Assembly: GCA_016025055.1 (NCBI GenBank)
Contig: CP065590.1
Location: forward strand, 4,588,001-4,652,000
Reading direction: 5' to 3'
Length of the DNA stretch: 64,000 bases
Origin: Chryseobacterium indologenes
GTDB taxonomy: Bacteria > Bacteroidota > Bacteroidia > Flavobacteriales > Weeksellaceae
The translations under genes and the position numbers were made by a program. This document shows, piece by piece, positions 55,544 through 63,838 of this stretch. Positions within the stretch are counted from its first letter, which is position 1. Each line of letters begins with the position of its first letter. Below the pieces are notes generated by a model, which ran no database searches, was not told the origin of the DNA, and saw nothing but the letters and a program-made list of their open reading frames with translations.

Positions 55544-57550
55544 TTATTTTTTATTAAAATTCTCAGCAAAAAATCCTAACATTGATTTATATAATTCAAT
55601 TCTGTTTGGCTCTTTCCCAAATCCATGGCCTTCATCATATTTAACCATATAAGGAACTTCAAATCCTTTAGCACGCATTGCTTTTACAATCTGGTCAGAT
55701 TCATTAATATTCACCCTTGGATCATTTGCCCCCTGAACCACAAATAATGGTTTTTTAATCTTCTCTATCTGGAAAACCGGTGATACTTCTTTCGCAATCT
55801 TTGCTTCTTCAGGGTTATCAAGATCATACCAGATCTGCTTTACCATTTCTTTGTAAGGTTTCCAGTATTCAGGGAATGAACTGAAAAAAGTAAAGATATT
55901 GGATACTCCTACATAGTCTACTCCGCAAGCATATAAATCCGGTGTTTTGATCAATCCCATCAAAGTGGCGTATCCTCCGTGGCTACCTCCGTAAATGGCA
56001 ATTTTATCTTTATCGATCCAGCCCTGGCTGATGGCATATTTTACTCCATCTTCCACGTCATCCATTGCTTTTCTTCCGATCTGTTTATATCCTGCTTTCT
56101 GGAATTCTTTTCCATAACCGCCTGAAATTCTAAAGTTTACCTGAAGTGTAGCATATCCTCTGCTTGCAAACAACTGAGTTTCAGGATTGAATCCCCAACT
56201 ATCCCTGATCCCTTGCGGGCCTCCATGAGGATTGACAATCAAAGGAACTTTTTTACCTTCCAGAGCTGCTTTTGGTAAGGTAATATAGCCTCGGATGGTT
56301 AAGCCATCTCTGCTTTTGAATTCGATCGGTCTCATTTCAGCCATATCTTCTTCTTTGAGTTGTGGCATAAGATTGTAAAGCACTTTCAGCTCCTTCTTTT
56401 GCGTATCATATTCATAATAAGTACCGTATAACTTATCACTGGCTACTATAACAAGGAGTTTATCGTTATTGTCATCAGAAGATACAATGGCAAACTCTTT
56501 ATCTTTAAACTGAGATTTTAGCTGGTCATCGATTTCTTTATAAAATTTGCTCACAGGAACCGTTTCTCCTTTTATGCCTTCATAGCTGATATAGTCCAGT
56601 TCATAATTTCTATTTTTTCCGGCAACACTGATCGAGCTTACATCATATACAGGATTCGCATATACTTCCCTGATCACTGCGTTTTTCTTAAGATCATACA
56701 AAACGATTCTGGCTTTATCACCATCGAGATTGGTCACAACATAAGCTTCATCTTTATTTTTCGAGTTATCATTAAATCCGATAATACCAAATGTGTCAGA
56801 CCAGTCTGCTGATTTAAGAAGATTAAACTTACCGGTTTGCAGATCTTTATAATACGTTTTTGTTGTTAATCCGTTTTCAAGAACAGTATATCCTCTCAGG
56901 TTTCCGTCTTTGTCAAAAATATAGTCATCAATAGGGCTTTTGGTGTCCTTATTTTCGTAAAGCTGAGTAATTTCTCCGGTTACATAATTGATTTTATACG
57001 GTTCAAAGATCTGTTTGTTGTTTTTATTCATCGTCACCACAACAAAGTCAGTATCTTTTACAGGTTTTATTGTTCCTAAGGTAATTCCTTCAAATGGTGT
57101 CAGATCTTTAAGATTTCCTCCGTCAATATTAGCTGCATACAGGTGAATATTTTCATTTCCGCCTTTATCCTGGGTGTAGTAAAGACGTTTTTTATTAAGC
57201 CATCCATAGGATTTGATCAGATCATCTTTTTCAACAATGGCTTTGGTGATTTTTCCTGTTGCAAGATCTTTTACATAGACATGATTCTTTTTGTCCTGAT
57301 CTTTTTCTTTGTAAGAAAGATATTTACCGTCCGGGGATATTTTAAATGCTGACGCTTTGGGCCTGGCAAAATAATCTTCAACTTTATATGTAAAGTTACC
57401 TTTATCATAAGAAATAAGTTTCTCAATATTAGTTTTGGAAGATGGTAAAGTAGGATCTCCAGGCAATTTGGCAGTAGAACTTTGTGCGTTTGTCATAATA
57501 GTAGAGAGTACAATAATGGCTGTACCAAAAATGTTTTGATTTAAATTCAT
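55544..57550 (-). CDS. S9 family peptidase (prolyl oligopeptidase type), exported
   Basis: A 668-residue serine peptidase. N-terminal signal MNLNQNIFGTAIIVLSTIM ending near the AQ in TNAQ; a beta-propeller of WD-like strands (about 40-400); then the alpha/beta hydrolase. The nucleophile is in IYGGSHGGYATLMGL (near 515), the Asp in GANDPRVNINESDQ (near 598) and the His in DEGHGFGKEPNR (near 633). LIVNPHGGPQGIRDSWGFN is the oxyanion-hole segment. Such peptidases cut short peptides, often after Pro, or remove dipeptides/acyl groups. It stands alone with a terminator. Confidence 0.93.
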   Translation of the reverse strand: MNLNQNIFGTAIIVLSTIMTNAQSSTAKLPGDPTLPSSKTNIEKLISYDKGNFTYKVEDYFARPKASAFKISPDGKYLSYKEKDQDKKNHVYVKDLATGKITKAIVEKDDLIKSYGWLNKKRLYYTQDKGGNENIHLYAANIDGGNLKDLTPFEGITLGTIKPVKDTDFVVVTMNKNNKQIFEPYKINYVTGEITQLYENKDTKSPIDDYIFDKDGNLRGYTVLENGLTTKTYYKDLQTGKFNLLKSADWSDTFGIIGFNDNSKNKDEAYVVTNLDGDKARIVLYDLKKNAVIREVYANPVYDVSSISVAGKNRNYELDYISYEGIKGETVPVSKFYKEIDDQLKSQFKDKEFAIVSSDDNNDKLLVIVASDKLYGTYYEYDTQKKELKVLYNLMPQLKEEDMAEMRPIEFKSRDGLTIRGYITLPKAALEGKKVPLIVNPHGGPQGIRDSWGFNPETQLFASRGYATLQVNFRISGGYGKEFQKAGYKQIGRKAMDDVEDGVKYAISQGWIDKDKIAIYGGSHGGYATLMGLIKTPDLYACGVDYVGVSNIFTFFSSFPEYWKPYKEMVKQIWYDLDNPEEAKIAKEVSPVFQIEKIKKPLFVVQGANDPRVNINESDQIVKAMRAKGFEVPYMVKYDEGHGFGKEPNRIELYKSMLGFFAENFNKK

Positions 57551-57691
57551 ACCTTATGTTTTAAAGGTTAAAGTTATAGAAAGCACTTATTGACAACAAT
57601 ACAACAAATGCATTTATATAATAAGACATCCTGTTCCTATAAAACGTTACAATATTTTATTATTATAATTAAAAAAACATACTATTATAAA

Positions 57692-57719
57692 AAAAGACAG
57701 CCGTATCGACTGTCTTTTA
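57692..57719 (-). terminator. Terminator of the DoxX-like gene
   Basis: AAAAGACAG (57692-57700) pairs with CTGTCTTTT (57710-57718). Flanking A-run gives T-run on the minus strand; it could serve both strands. Confidence 0.75.
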
Positions 57720-57720
57720 T

Positions 57721-58179
57721 TTACTGTAAGTATATTCCAAAGTACCAGGTCCATGCTATTAAAATAATCTGCATAGGAATCCTTTGTTTATAAAGGTAGC
57801 TCATGCCCGGTCCTGTATAATCTGCTTTGAAAATATTAATATTTTTGCGTGATGAATTGATGTTGGCAATGAAAACCAATACATAAAAAACAATCAGTAA
57901 TATCGCAGTCATCTCGCGCAGCGAAGGTATCATGAGTCCTATACCTGCTGCAATTTCTAAAAATCCTGTAAAATATACCCAAAACATTTTTCCGTGAATA
58001 AAATCAGGGATCATCATCGCCATTCCTTTCTGGAATTTAAAATGGGACAATCCAGTGAATATGATAAAAACTGCCATTCCCAGATTTCCTGAAAATACGA
58101 AATCAGGCTTTCCTTGAACGAGTGCCGTTCCCAATAAAGCAAGAATGAATGTCGCGAAGAGTATGACAAGTAGCTTCAT
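57721..58179 (-). CDS. DoxX-like membrane protein
   Basis: A 152-residue inner-membrane protein of four helices: residues 1-22, 32-50 (GMAVFIIFTGLSHFKF), 68-90 (MFWVYFTGFLEIAAGIGLM) and 95-112 (ILLIVFYVLVFIANI). The pattern GLSHF, a central FLEI-AAGIG helix and helix 4 followed by a cytoplasmic tail is that of the DoxX superfamily, first seen in thiosulfate:quinone reductase but often of unknown role. It opens the minus-strand run at the right of the window. Confidence 0.78.
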   Translation of the reverse strand: MKLLVILFATFILALLGTALVQGKPDFVFSGNLGMAVFIIFTGLSHFKFQKGMAMMIPDFIHGKMFWVYFTGFLEIAAGIGLMIPSLREMTAILLIVFYVLVFIANINSSRKNINIFKADYTGPGMSYLYKQRIPMQIILIAWTWYFGIYLQ

Positions 58180-58259
58180 ATTTTTTTAAGCGAAGATATA
58201 GAATTGTGAGACTTAAGACTATTGACTACCAATAAAATTATATTTTCAACATACTTTAT

Positions 58260-58718
58260 TTATACAGCGTCTAGGCTCACTCCTTCCGCCAGGCTTTTCA
58301 CCACTAATAATCCCTTTGTGAAACCGGTATTCAAGTGATCCTGCCATTCTTTATCGACCTGAACTTCTGTATGAAGCTTGGTTTTTCCGTCAAAATCAAT
58401 TAAAAAATATTTTTCAAAAGAGCCGCTCCATTCCATGACTTCTTTACTTTGGGTATCTTCATTACCTTCTTTATCTACCATTCCCAAATGTTTAAATACA
58501 ACCTGATCAGGTTCCTCGAGACTGTCTATGGTGGAAACCATTCCTTCTCCTTCTGCATTTACAAAGTACGTTTTACCGCCTACTTTCCAGTCTGATTTCA
58601 TTACTGATCCTGGCCCAAAATATTTCGTCCATTCACTATAGGTTTCCGGGCTCCAAAGGATGTCCCAGACTTTTTGTTTGGGTGCATCAATTATTGTTTC
58701 ATACGATAGGGTTTCCAT
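58260..58718 (-). CDS. SRPBCC (AHSA1-like) domain protein, copy 1
   Basis: A 152-residue START-like protein with the AHSA1 pattern: TIIDAPKQKVWDILWSPETY, WKVGGKTYFVNAEGEG, VVFKHLG and a C-terminal long helix. The hydrophobic cavity of this fold binds small ligands; AHSA1-type bacterial members are mostly uncharacterised. It neighbours a second SRPBCC gene 39 bp upstream, which it resembles at the N-terminus (VWDILW-versus VWSVLW). Confidence 0.82.
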   Translation of the reverse strand: METLSYETIIDAPKQKVWDILWSPETYSEWTKYFGPGSVMKSDWKVGGKTYFVNAEGEGMVSTIDSLEEPDQVVFKHLGMVDKEGNEDTQSKEVMEWSGSFEKYFLIDFDGKTKLHTEVQVDKEWQDHLNTGFTKGLLVVKSLAEGVSLDAV

Positions 58719-58756
58719 ATTTTTATTTTTTGGTGTTGATATACAAATTGACCCGC

Positions 58757-59185
58757 TTACAGCTGATTTTCAGAAAGATGCTTCACAAGCAGCATTGCTT
58801 TTGGAAATTTTTCTTCAAAAAAATCTTTATATTCGGCAGGTGACTGAATAATTGTTTTCAATAATGTACCTTCCTCGTTTTCCTCAAGAAAGTAAGATTC
58901 TGTTGCTTCACCCCAGTCCTGAGCGACTTCGATACCTTCATAAATTTCACCTAAATGACGAAATTGTATTTCCTCATTCGGGATTACTTTTTCGACCCTG
59001 CTGTACAGTCCGTTTTGTTTAGGATCGAGAAATTTGATGATATTATTCTCCTCCAATGTTCCTTCGTAAAAAGAACCTTCCGTAAAAGCGGTTGTCCACT
59101 GTCTGTAGGTAATCTCCCCCCACAAAACACTCCATACTTTTTCAGGCTCTGCATTAATCTCTATTTCATATGACAATTGTTCCAT
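58757..59185 (-). CDS. SRPBCC (AHSA1-like) domain protein, copy 2
   Basis: A 142-residue START-like protein: IEINAEPEKVWSVLWGEIT, YRQWTTAFTEGSFYEG, EEIQFRHLGEIYEGI and a C-terminal helix. It shares layout with the copy at 58260, from which it is separated by 39 bp on the same strand, so the pair is a local duplication in one operon. The ligand is unknown. Confidence 0.82.
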   Translation of the reverse strand: MEQLSYEIEINAEPEKVWSVLWGEITYRQWTTAFTEGSFYEGTLEENNIIKFLDPKQNGLYSRVEKVIPNEEIQFRHLGEIYEGIEVAQDWGEATESYFLEENEEGTLLKTIIQSPAEYKDFFEEKFPKAMLLVKHLSENQL

Positions 59186-59236
59186 ATTTTATATTTAAAG
59201 TGATAAACAATAAAACTATATAATTTGTGACTGTAA

Positions 59237-60076
59237 TTATCCTCCCACAAAGTCACCTCCATTGATATGAATGACTTCTCCCGTGATATAGCTGGCATCT
59301 TTGGAAGCCAGAAAAACATAGGCAGGAGCCACTTCGGAAGGCTGACCAGCTCTTTTCAAAGGGGTATCTTTCCCGAATGTTGAAAGGTTATCAAAAGCTT
59401 CTTTTACAAGGGGTGTCCAGACCGGTCCCGGGGCAACTCCATTGACAAGAATTTCTTTTTCAGCAAGATTATCTGCCAGTGAACGCATAAAAGATAATAT
59501 CGCACCTTTTGTAGCGGCATAATCGAGCAAATGATCACTACCACGGTAGGCGGTGACAGAAGTTGTGCAAATAATCCGTCCTCCTTTTTTGATCATAGGA
59601 AGGAAGTTTCTGGTGAAAGAGATCATAGAAATGATATTGGTATCAAATGTTTCCTGAATCTGCTCATCAGAGATTTTTTCCAGACTGTTTTTTGACGTGT
59701 GAATCCCTGCATTATTAACCAAAATATCCAGAGCCTTCCACTCTTTTTTTACTTTTTCAGCACATTTTGTCCTGAAAGCTTTACGGGTCAGATCTCCTTT
59801 GATCAGAATACATTTCTGTCCTTCTTTTTCAACCAGCCTTCGGGTTTCTCTGGCATCATCATCACTTTCTTTGTAAATAATGGCAACATCAGCTCCTTCC
59901 CGGGCAAAATGGACAGCTACTGCTTGCCCTATACCGCTATCACCTCCTGAGATGACCGCTTTCTTGCCTGCTAGTTTTTGGCTTCCGCGATAATCATTTC
60001 TGATAATCTCCGGAAAAAGCCCTTCTTTAGGGACTTTTGACTTAGATTGTGATTTGTTCTGTGTTTTCATAGGCAA
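59237..60076 (-). CDS. SDR family oxidoreductase
   Basis: A 279-residue Rossmann enzyme of the classical short-chain dehydrogenase type with an N-terminal extension (Lys/Ser-rich, residues 1-30). Cofactor motif VISGGDSGIGQAVAVHF with Gly-rich turn (TGxxxGxG form GGDSGIG); NNAGI in the second region; catalytic Ser in TTSVTAYRG, and YxxxK in LDYAATKGAILSF. C-terminal SYITGEVIHINGGDFVGG is typical of this class. NADP(H) or NAD(H) use cannot be told; substrate unknown. Confidence 0.92.
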   Translation of the reverse strand: MPMKTQNKSQSKSKVPKEGLFPEIIRNDYRGSQKLAGKKAVISGGDSGIGQAVAVHFAREGADVAIIYKESDDDARETRRLVEKEGQKCILIKGDLTRKAFRTKCAEKVKKEWKALDILVNNAGIHTSKNSLEKISDEQIQETFDTNIISMISFTRNFLPMIKKGGRIICTTSVTAYRGSDHLLDYAATKGAILSFMRSLADNLAEKEILVNGVAPGPVWTPLVKEAFDNLSTFGKDTPLKRAGQPSEVAPAYVFLASKDASYITGEVIHINGGDFVGG

Positions 60077-60118
60077 ATCTTTTCCCTAAAACACATCAAA
60101 CAGTAAGCCGAAATAACT

Positions 60119-60985
60119 TTAAGAATTATAAGCGTCTTCTAAATCCTGAATAATAATTTTCTGCATTTTCATCATTGCCTGAACTACTTTATAAGCTTTT
60201 TCCTGATCTGAGTCGTTCATCAGCTGAATCAATCTTTTGGGAACAATTTGCCAGCTTAGTCCGTATTTATCTTTCAGCCATCCGCACATACTTTCTCTTC
60301 CTCCGTCCGCTGTAAAGGTATTCCAATAGTGATCTGTCTGCTGTTGATCATCCGTCATAACAACCAACGAAATTCCTTCATTAAAATCAAACTGGTGGTC
60401 GTAGGAATTATCCATACAGAATAACGTGTAACCATCGATGACGAAATTGGCATGCTTAACATTTTCTGCCGGCTCTGCTATAGAATGTCCTTCACTTTCT
60501 ATTCCGTATTCCATAATGTTTCCAATATGTGAATCAGGAAAAGTCTGGGTATACAATTTCATTGCTTCTTTGGCCTTACCATTATTTTCATGAATGAACA
60601 TCAATGTAGGAACAAGTTTCTGATCCTGCCCTTTTTCTCCTAAAAACAGTTGCCATGTCACTCCATATTTATCCTGTACCCAGCCATATTTTTTACTCCA
60701 CGAATAGGAACCTAGCTCCATTAAAGCCATTCCACCTTCTATGAGCTGATCCCAGTATTTCTGAACCTCATCTTCCGTTTCGCAAAGCACCATAAAAGAA
60801 ACAGAAGCATTTTTCTTGAAATGGGGACCTCCGTTCAGCAACATGAGCCGTTGCCCAAAGATCTCAATATTCATGACCACGGGTGTATCTGCTGTAATTT
60901 CACCGTCAAAAACTTTACAGTAAAATTCTGCGGATTGTTTGGCGTCTCCGTCATACCAGAGACATGGGAAAATATCGTTATTCAT
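60119..60985 (-). CDS. VOC family protein, two PhnB-type domains
   Basis: A 288-residue protein with two 3-demethylubiquinone-9-methyltransferase-like (PhnB-type) VOC domains, about 1-135 and 145-285. Domain one opens IFPCLWYDGDAKQSAEFYC and has MNIEIFGQRLMLLNGG; domain two opens LVPTLMFIHENNGKAKEAMK and has YTLFCMDNS. The ends of both read DKYGV-WQLF and DKYGLSWQIVP. I use the ATG at 60985, where NNDIFPCLWYDGD starts; the annotated upstream ATG adds residues outside the fold. Function unknown. Confidence 0.87.
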   Translation of the reverse strand: MNNDIFPCLWYDGDAKQSAEFYCKVFDGEITADTPVVMNIEIFGQRLMLLNGGPHFKKNASVSFMVLCETEDEVQKYWDQLIEGGMALMELGSYSWSKKYGWVQDKYGVTWQLFLGEKGQDQKLVPTLMFIHENNGKAKEAMKLYTQTFPDSHIGNIMEYGIESEGHSIAEPAENVKHANFVIDGYTLFCMDNSYDHQFDFNEGISLVVMTDDQQQTDHYWNTFTADGGRESMCGWLKDKYGLSWQIVPKRLIQLMNDSDQEKAYKVVQAMMKMQKIIIQDLEDAYNS

Positions 60986-61137
60986 AATTTTAAATTTTAT
61001 TGGATATAGCGTAATAATTTTCATGAGTATTTTGTCATATCAAAGAAATTATATGGCAAAAAAATTCTAATGCCTTTACTGAAAGAGAGATTTTCTCCCC
61101 ATCAGTAATGACACCTATATTTTCCCCTATTTATTAT

Positions 61138-61377
61138 TTATGCTTCTTTAAAAAACACCTGATTTTCTTCCATATAATTCTTCAGTTTAACAATCGTATT
61201 TTTTCCGAAACCATGAAGTTGTAAAATTTCGTTTTCAGAATAGTCCGAGAGTTTTTCTAAGGAATCTATTTTTTCTTTTTCCAAAGCTCTTCTTGCAGGT
61301 ATAGCAATCACTCCGTAAAGAAATTCATCTTTAGGATTATAGTTAACAGCATAAATGGAATTTAAACTTTTTGACAT
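61138..61377 (-). CDS. Helix-hairpin-helix (RNA polymerase alpha-CTD-like) small protein
   Basis: A 79-residue protein from the ATG at 61377 (MSKSLNSIYAVNYNP). The C-terminal half, RRALEKEKIDSLEKLSDYSE followed by LQLHGFGKNTIVKLKNYMEE, is a helix-hairpin-helix fold like the alpha-subunit C-terminal domain, which binds DNA or proteins. Stand-alone proteins of this type occur in Bacteroidetes near VOC and SRPBCC genes and are not characterised. Confidence 0.8.
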   Translation of the reverse strand: MSKSLNSIYAVNYNPKDEFLYGVIAIPARRALEKEKIDSLEKLSDYSENEILQLHGFGKNTIVKLKNYMEENQVFFKEA

Positions 61378-61412
61378 GATAATTAAATTAATCATGGCTA
61401 CAAAAAATATTT

Positions 61413-61826
61413 TTAATGGTTCTCAACATATTTGTGGAAATTATTGAGAATAGCATACCAGCCTTCTCTTTGCATCTCCACTGAATTTTGTTTTTCGGGA
61501 TCGAAGATTTCGGTAACTTTCGTGGTATTTTCATCAATTTTTTCGAAAATGACTTCTACTCTTCTTCCATCTGCGATATGATATTCTATTTTTTCGTGAG
61601 GTTTTACTTCATCATACACTCCTTCAAAATCAAATCCGAAGCTTTTATCTTTGGCTTCCATTCTGTTTTTGAATGTTCCTCCTACTCTCAGATCATTCTC
61701 AGAACTCGGACATTGCCAGCTTTCATGGGCAAAATTCCATTTTGTAATGTGTTTTGGTTCATTGAAGTAATTCCAAACTTTTTCTACAGGAGCTAAAATT
61801 GTAATGTCTATTCTAATCGGATCCAT
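61413..61826 (-). CDS. SRPBCC (AHSA1-like) domain protein, copy 3
   Basis: A 137-residue START-like protein: ITILAPVEKVWNYFNEPKH, ITKWNFAHESWQCPSSEND, LRVGGTFKNRMEAKDKSFG and FEGVYDEVKPHEKIEYHIAD. The C-terminal helix is EGWYAILNNFHKYVEN. It is more distant from the two copies at 58260 and 58757 and belongs to the polyketide cyclase/AHSA1 group acting on unknown ligands. It lies 17 bp after the VOC gene's neighbours on the same strand. Confidence 0.83.
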   Translation of the reverse strand: MDPIRIDITILAPVEKVWNYFNEPKHITKWNFAHESWQCPSSENDLRVGGTFKNRMEAKDKSFGFDFEGVYDEVKPHEKIEYHIADGRRVEVIFEKIDENTTKVTEIFDPEKQNSVEMQREGWYAILNNFHKYVENH

Positions 61827-61907
61827 GATTCTTTCGTTTTAAATGATTGTCTCATAAAAGAGTTACCCAATATGGGCACTCTTTTTAAATAATAATTAAA
61901 TATATGA

Positions 61908-62340
61908 TTATTTTTTAGACTCATCGTTATAATTCACCATCCAATGAACACCGTATTTATCCTGAAAACTCCCAAAATAATCGCCCCAAAACTGGTCTTC
62001 CAGAGGCATTTCTATATTTCCGCCTTCGGAAAGGCCTTTAAAGATTCTTTCTGCTTCAGCTTTTGATTCAGGGAAGATGGAAACATAATTATTGTTTCCT
62101 ACAGTCAATGTCTGTCCGAAACCGGGAACAATATCTGAAGCCATCAAAAGATCATCTCCGACAGGCAATGCAATATGCATTACTCTGTTTTTTTTCTTCT
62201 TCTGATAGATTTTCAGTACCCGGAGCATTTCCCATCTTATGAATTCCTCCGGCGAACTCGCCTCCGAAAACAGATTTGTAAAAGGTAAAAGCTTCTTCAG
62301 CAGTACCGTCAAAATTTAGGTATGGATTTAATTTAGCCAT
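61908..62340 (-). pseudogene. VOC family protein, PhnB-type, one frameshift
   Basis: The ATG at 62340 opens MAKLNPYLNFDGTAEEAFTF with YKSVFGGEFAGG. The frame is lost at a T8 run (62188-62195; seven needed), where SEEEKNRVMHIALPVGDD restores it. Repaired length is 143 residues. Landmarks of the PhnB group are the opening YLNFDGTAEEA and FQDKYGVHWMVNYND at the end. This is an insertion in the read, not a deletion, unlike most breaks here. Function unknown. Confidence 0.86.
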
Positions 62341-62399
62341 GATTTTTAATTTTAAAATGTTATTATTATTGATTATAAATAGGTCTGAACTTTACATTC

Positions 62400-63191
62400 C
62401 TATTTGTTTTCTGGGTTTTTATGTAAAAATTTTTCTACTTCCTGAACTGTAAAATCAATTTTATTCTTATCAACATAGCCTTCGAAATCAGCCATCATAT
62501 AGGCACCGTGAACGCCGGGAAGAATCATCATTTGAGAGCCTTCTACCAGACGCCACATGGCCACGGTATGTTCAGGTTTCATAACATCTTTATCTCCACT
62601 GATAAATAAAGTAGGCGATTGTATAGATGTCAGAACTTCATCTTCCCAATCCTGAAAAGTCTGCATTCTCTTACTGTCTTTATCAAACATATTTTCCAAT
62701 TTTGAAAAGTCAGGATTAAGATGTAAAAAATTGATTTTCAAAGGCTCCGGCATCGATTCAAGAGTAGCTTCCTGCATCGATTCAAAGAAACCGTCCATCA
62801 TCCCGCTCCTTTTATAAAATGCGGAAGCCACCACCAGATTTTCTGCCACTTCAGGATAACGGTAGCCAATCTGCATCACGGTACTTCCTCCATTACTGAA
62901 TCCCCAGAATGAAGCCCGGTCAATATTGAGTTCTGCTAATAGCGCCACCACATCATGAGCATCCTGTTCAAAAGTTTCCGGAATATCGCGATGTTCACTT
63001 CTTCCGTGATTCTGAAGATCTATCCCGATAAGCTGAAACTGGTACTGAAGCCTTTCTATAACTTCTTTAAAATCAAATAGAATAGAAGATCCTCCTCCGT
63101 GAATCAACACCAGTGGCTTTCCGGATCCGTATATTTCGTAATACATCCGGATCCCGTTTACCTGCTTATATCCTGTTTCTACTGGATTCAT
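62400..63191 (-). CDS. Alpha/beta hydrolase
   Basis: A 263-residue cytoplasmic enzyme. The oxyanion segment LVLIHGGGSSILFDF, nucleophile Ser in SFWGFSNGGSTVMQIG (near residue 99), Asp in LFISGDKDVMKPEH (near 208) and His in LPGVHGAYMMADF (near 235) give a complete triad. It belongs to the large family of esterases, dehalogenases and peroxidases, and the substrate is not clear. It lies 3 bp after the DinB-like gene at 63195, so the two are co-transcribed. Confidence 0.88.
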   Translation of the reverse strand: MNPVETGYKQVNGIRMYYEIYGSGKPLVLIHGGGSSILFDFKEVIERLQYQFQLIGIDLQNHGRSEHRDIPETFEQDAHDVVALLAELNIDRASFWGFSNGGSTVMQIGYRYPEVAENLVVASAFYKRSGMMDGFFESMQEATLESMPEPLKINFLHLNPDFSKLENMFDKDSKRMQTFQDWEDEVLTSIQSPTLFISGDKDVMKPEHTVAMWRLVEGSQMMILPGVHGAYMMADFEGYVDKNKIDFTVQEVEKFLHKNPENK

Positions 63192-63194
63192 TAC

Positions 63195-63719
63195 TTAATA
63201 TTTGATATTTTCATCTACATCATATTTCATTCCCGGATAATCTAAAACCCTGCGCATCAGACCTATTTGCCCACTGAGATAATCTTCACGGCCAATGCAC
63301 ATTCCGATAAAATTGAGTTTTGTTTCTTTGATAAAAGGAACATTCATTCCTATTTCAAATATTTCTTCCAGTTCTTCGTCGGTAACTTCAAGTAATTTCT
63401 GAAAGATTTTAGGAGATATATCATGAAAGTTTTTTTTAAGTTCTTCCAGGCTCGGATATGGGATGCTTTCATCTAATGCTCTTCCCATAAAAAACAGATC
63501 ATTATTAGGATCCTGCTCCTGCAGACCAAGCACTCCGCCTAATCCGTAGCGCATATTAACAAAGTTTCCGGCCATCCAGACAATGTGATTGGTTTTATTT
63601 TCAATTCTTTTCAATGCATCTTCTTCGGAAATTCCGTCCAACACATTGATAAAACTTTGGGTATGCATTCTGTAAGCCGGAATAACCAGCTCTACTTTTG
63701 TTGATTTTGGTGTGTCCAC
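63195..63719 (-). CDS. DinB-like four-helix protein
   Basis: A 174-residue helical-bundle protein of the DinB/YfiT superfamily. It has RMHTQSFINVLDGISEED, then NHIVWMAGNFVNMRYGLGG with His as a likely metal ligand, and IGREDYLSGQIGLMRRVLDY at the end where the Gly-Arg-Glu-Asp segment replaces the third-His pattern HxxHxGQ of the metal site. So only part of the family's triple-His site is kept. Members include DinB and bacillithiol transferases. It starts the unit ending with the hydrolase at 62400. Confidence 0.78.
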   Translation of the reverse strand: MDTPKSTKVELVIPAYRMHTQSFINVLDGISEEDALKRIENKTNHIVWMAGNFVNMRYGLGGVLGLQEQDPNNDLFFMGRALDESIPYPSLEELKKNFHDISPKIFQKLLEVTDEELEEIFEIGMNVPFIKETKLNFIGMCIGREDYLSGQIGLMRRVLDYPGMKYDVDENIKY

Positions 63720-63838
63720 TTTCTGTGATTTTTATAGATTAGATAATGGCAGCCTGCATCTTTAAACAGTAGTTTGCAGATGAGACCATGTTTTATATCG
63801 TGACGAATGCACGATTTTTTTCTTTGTCTTCTGCATAT

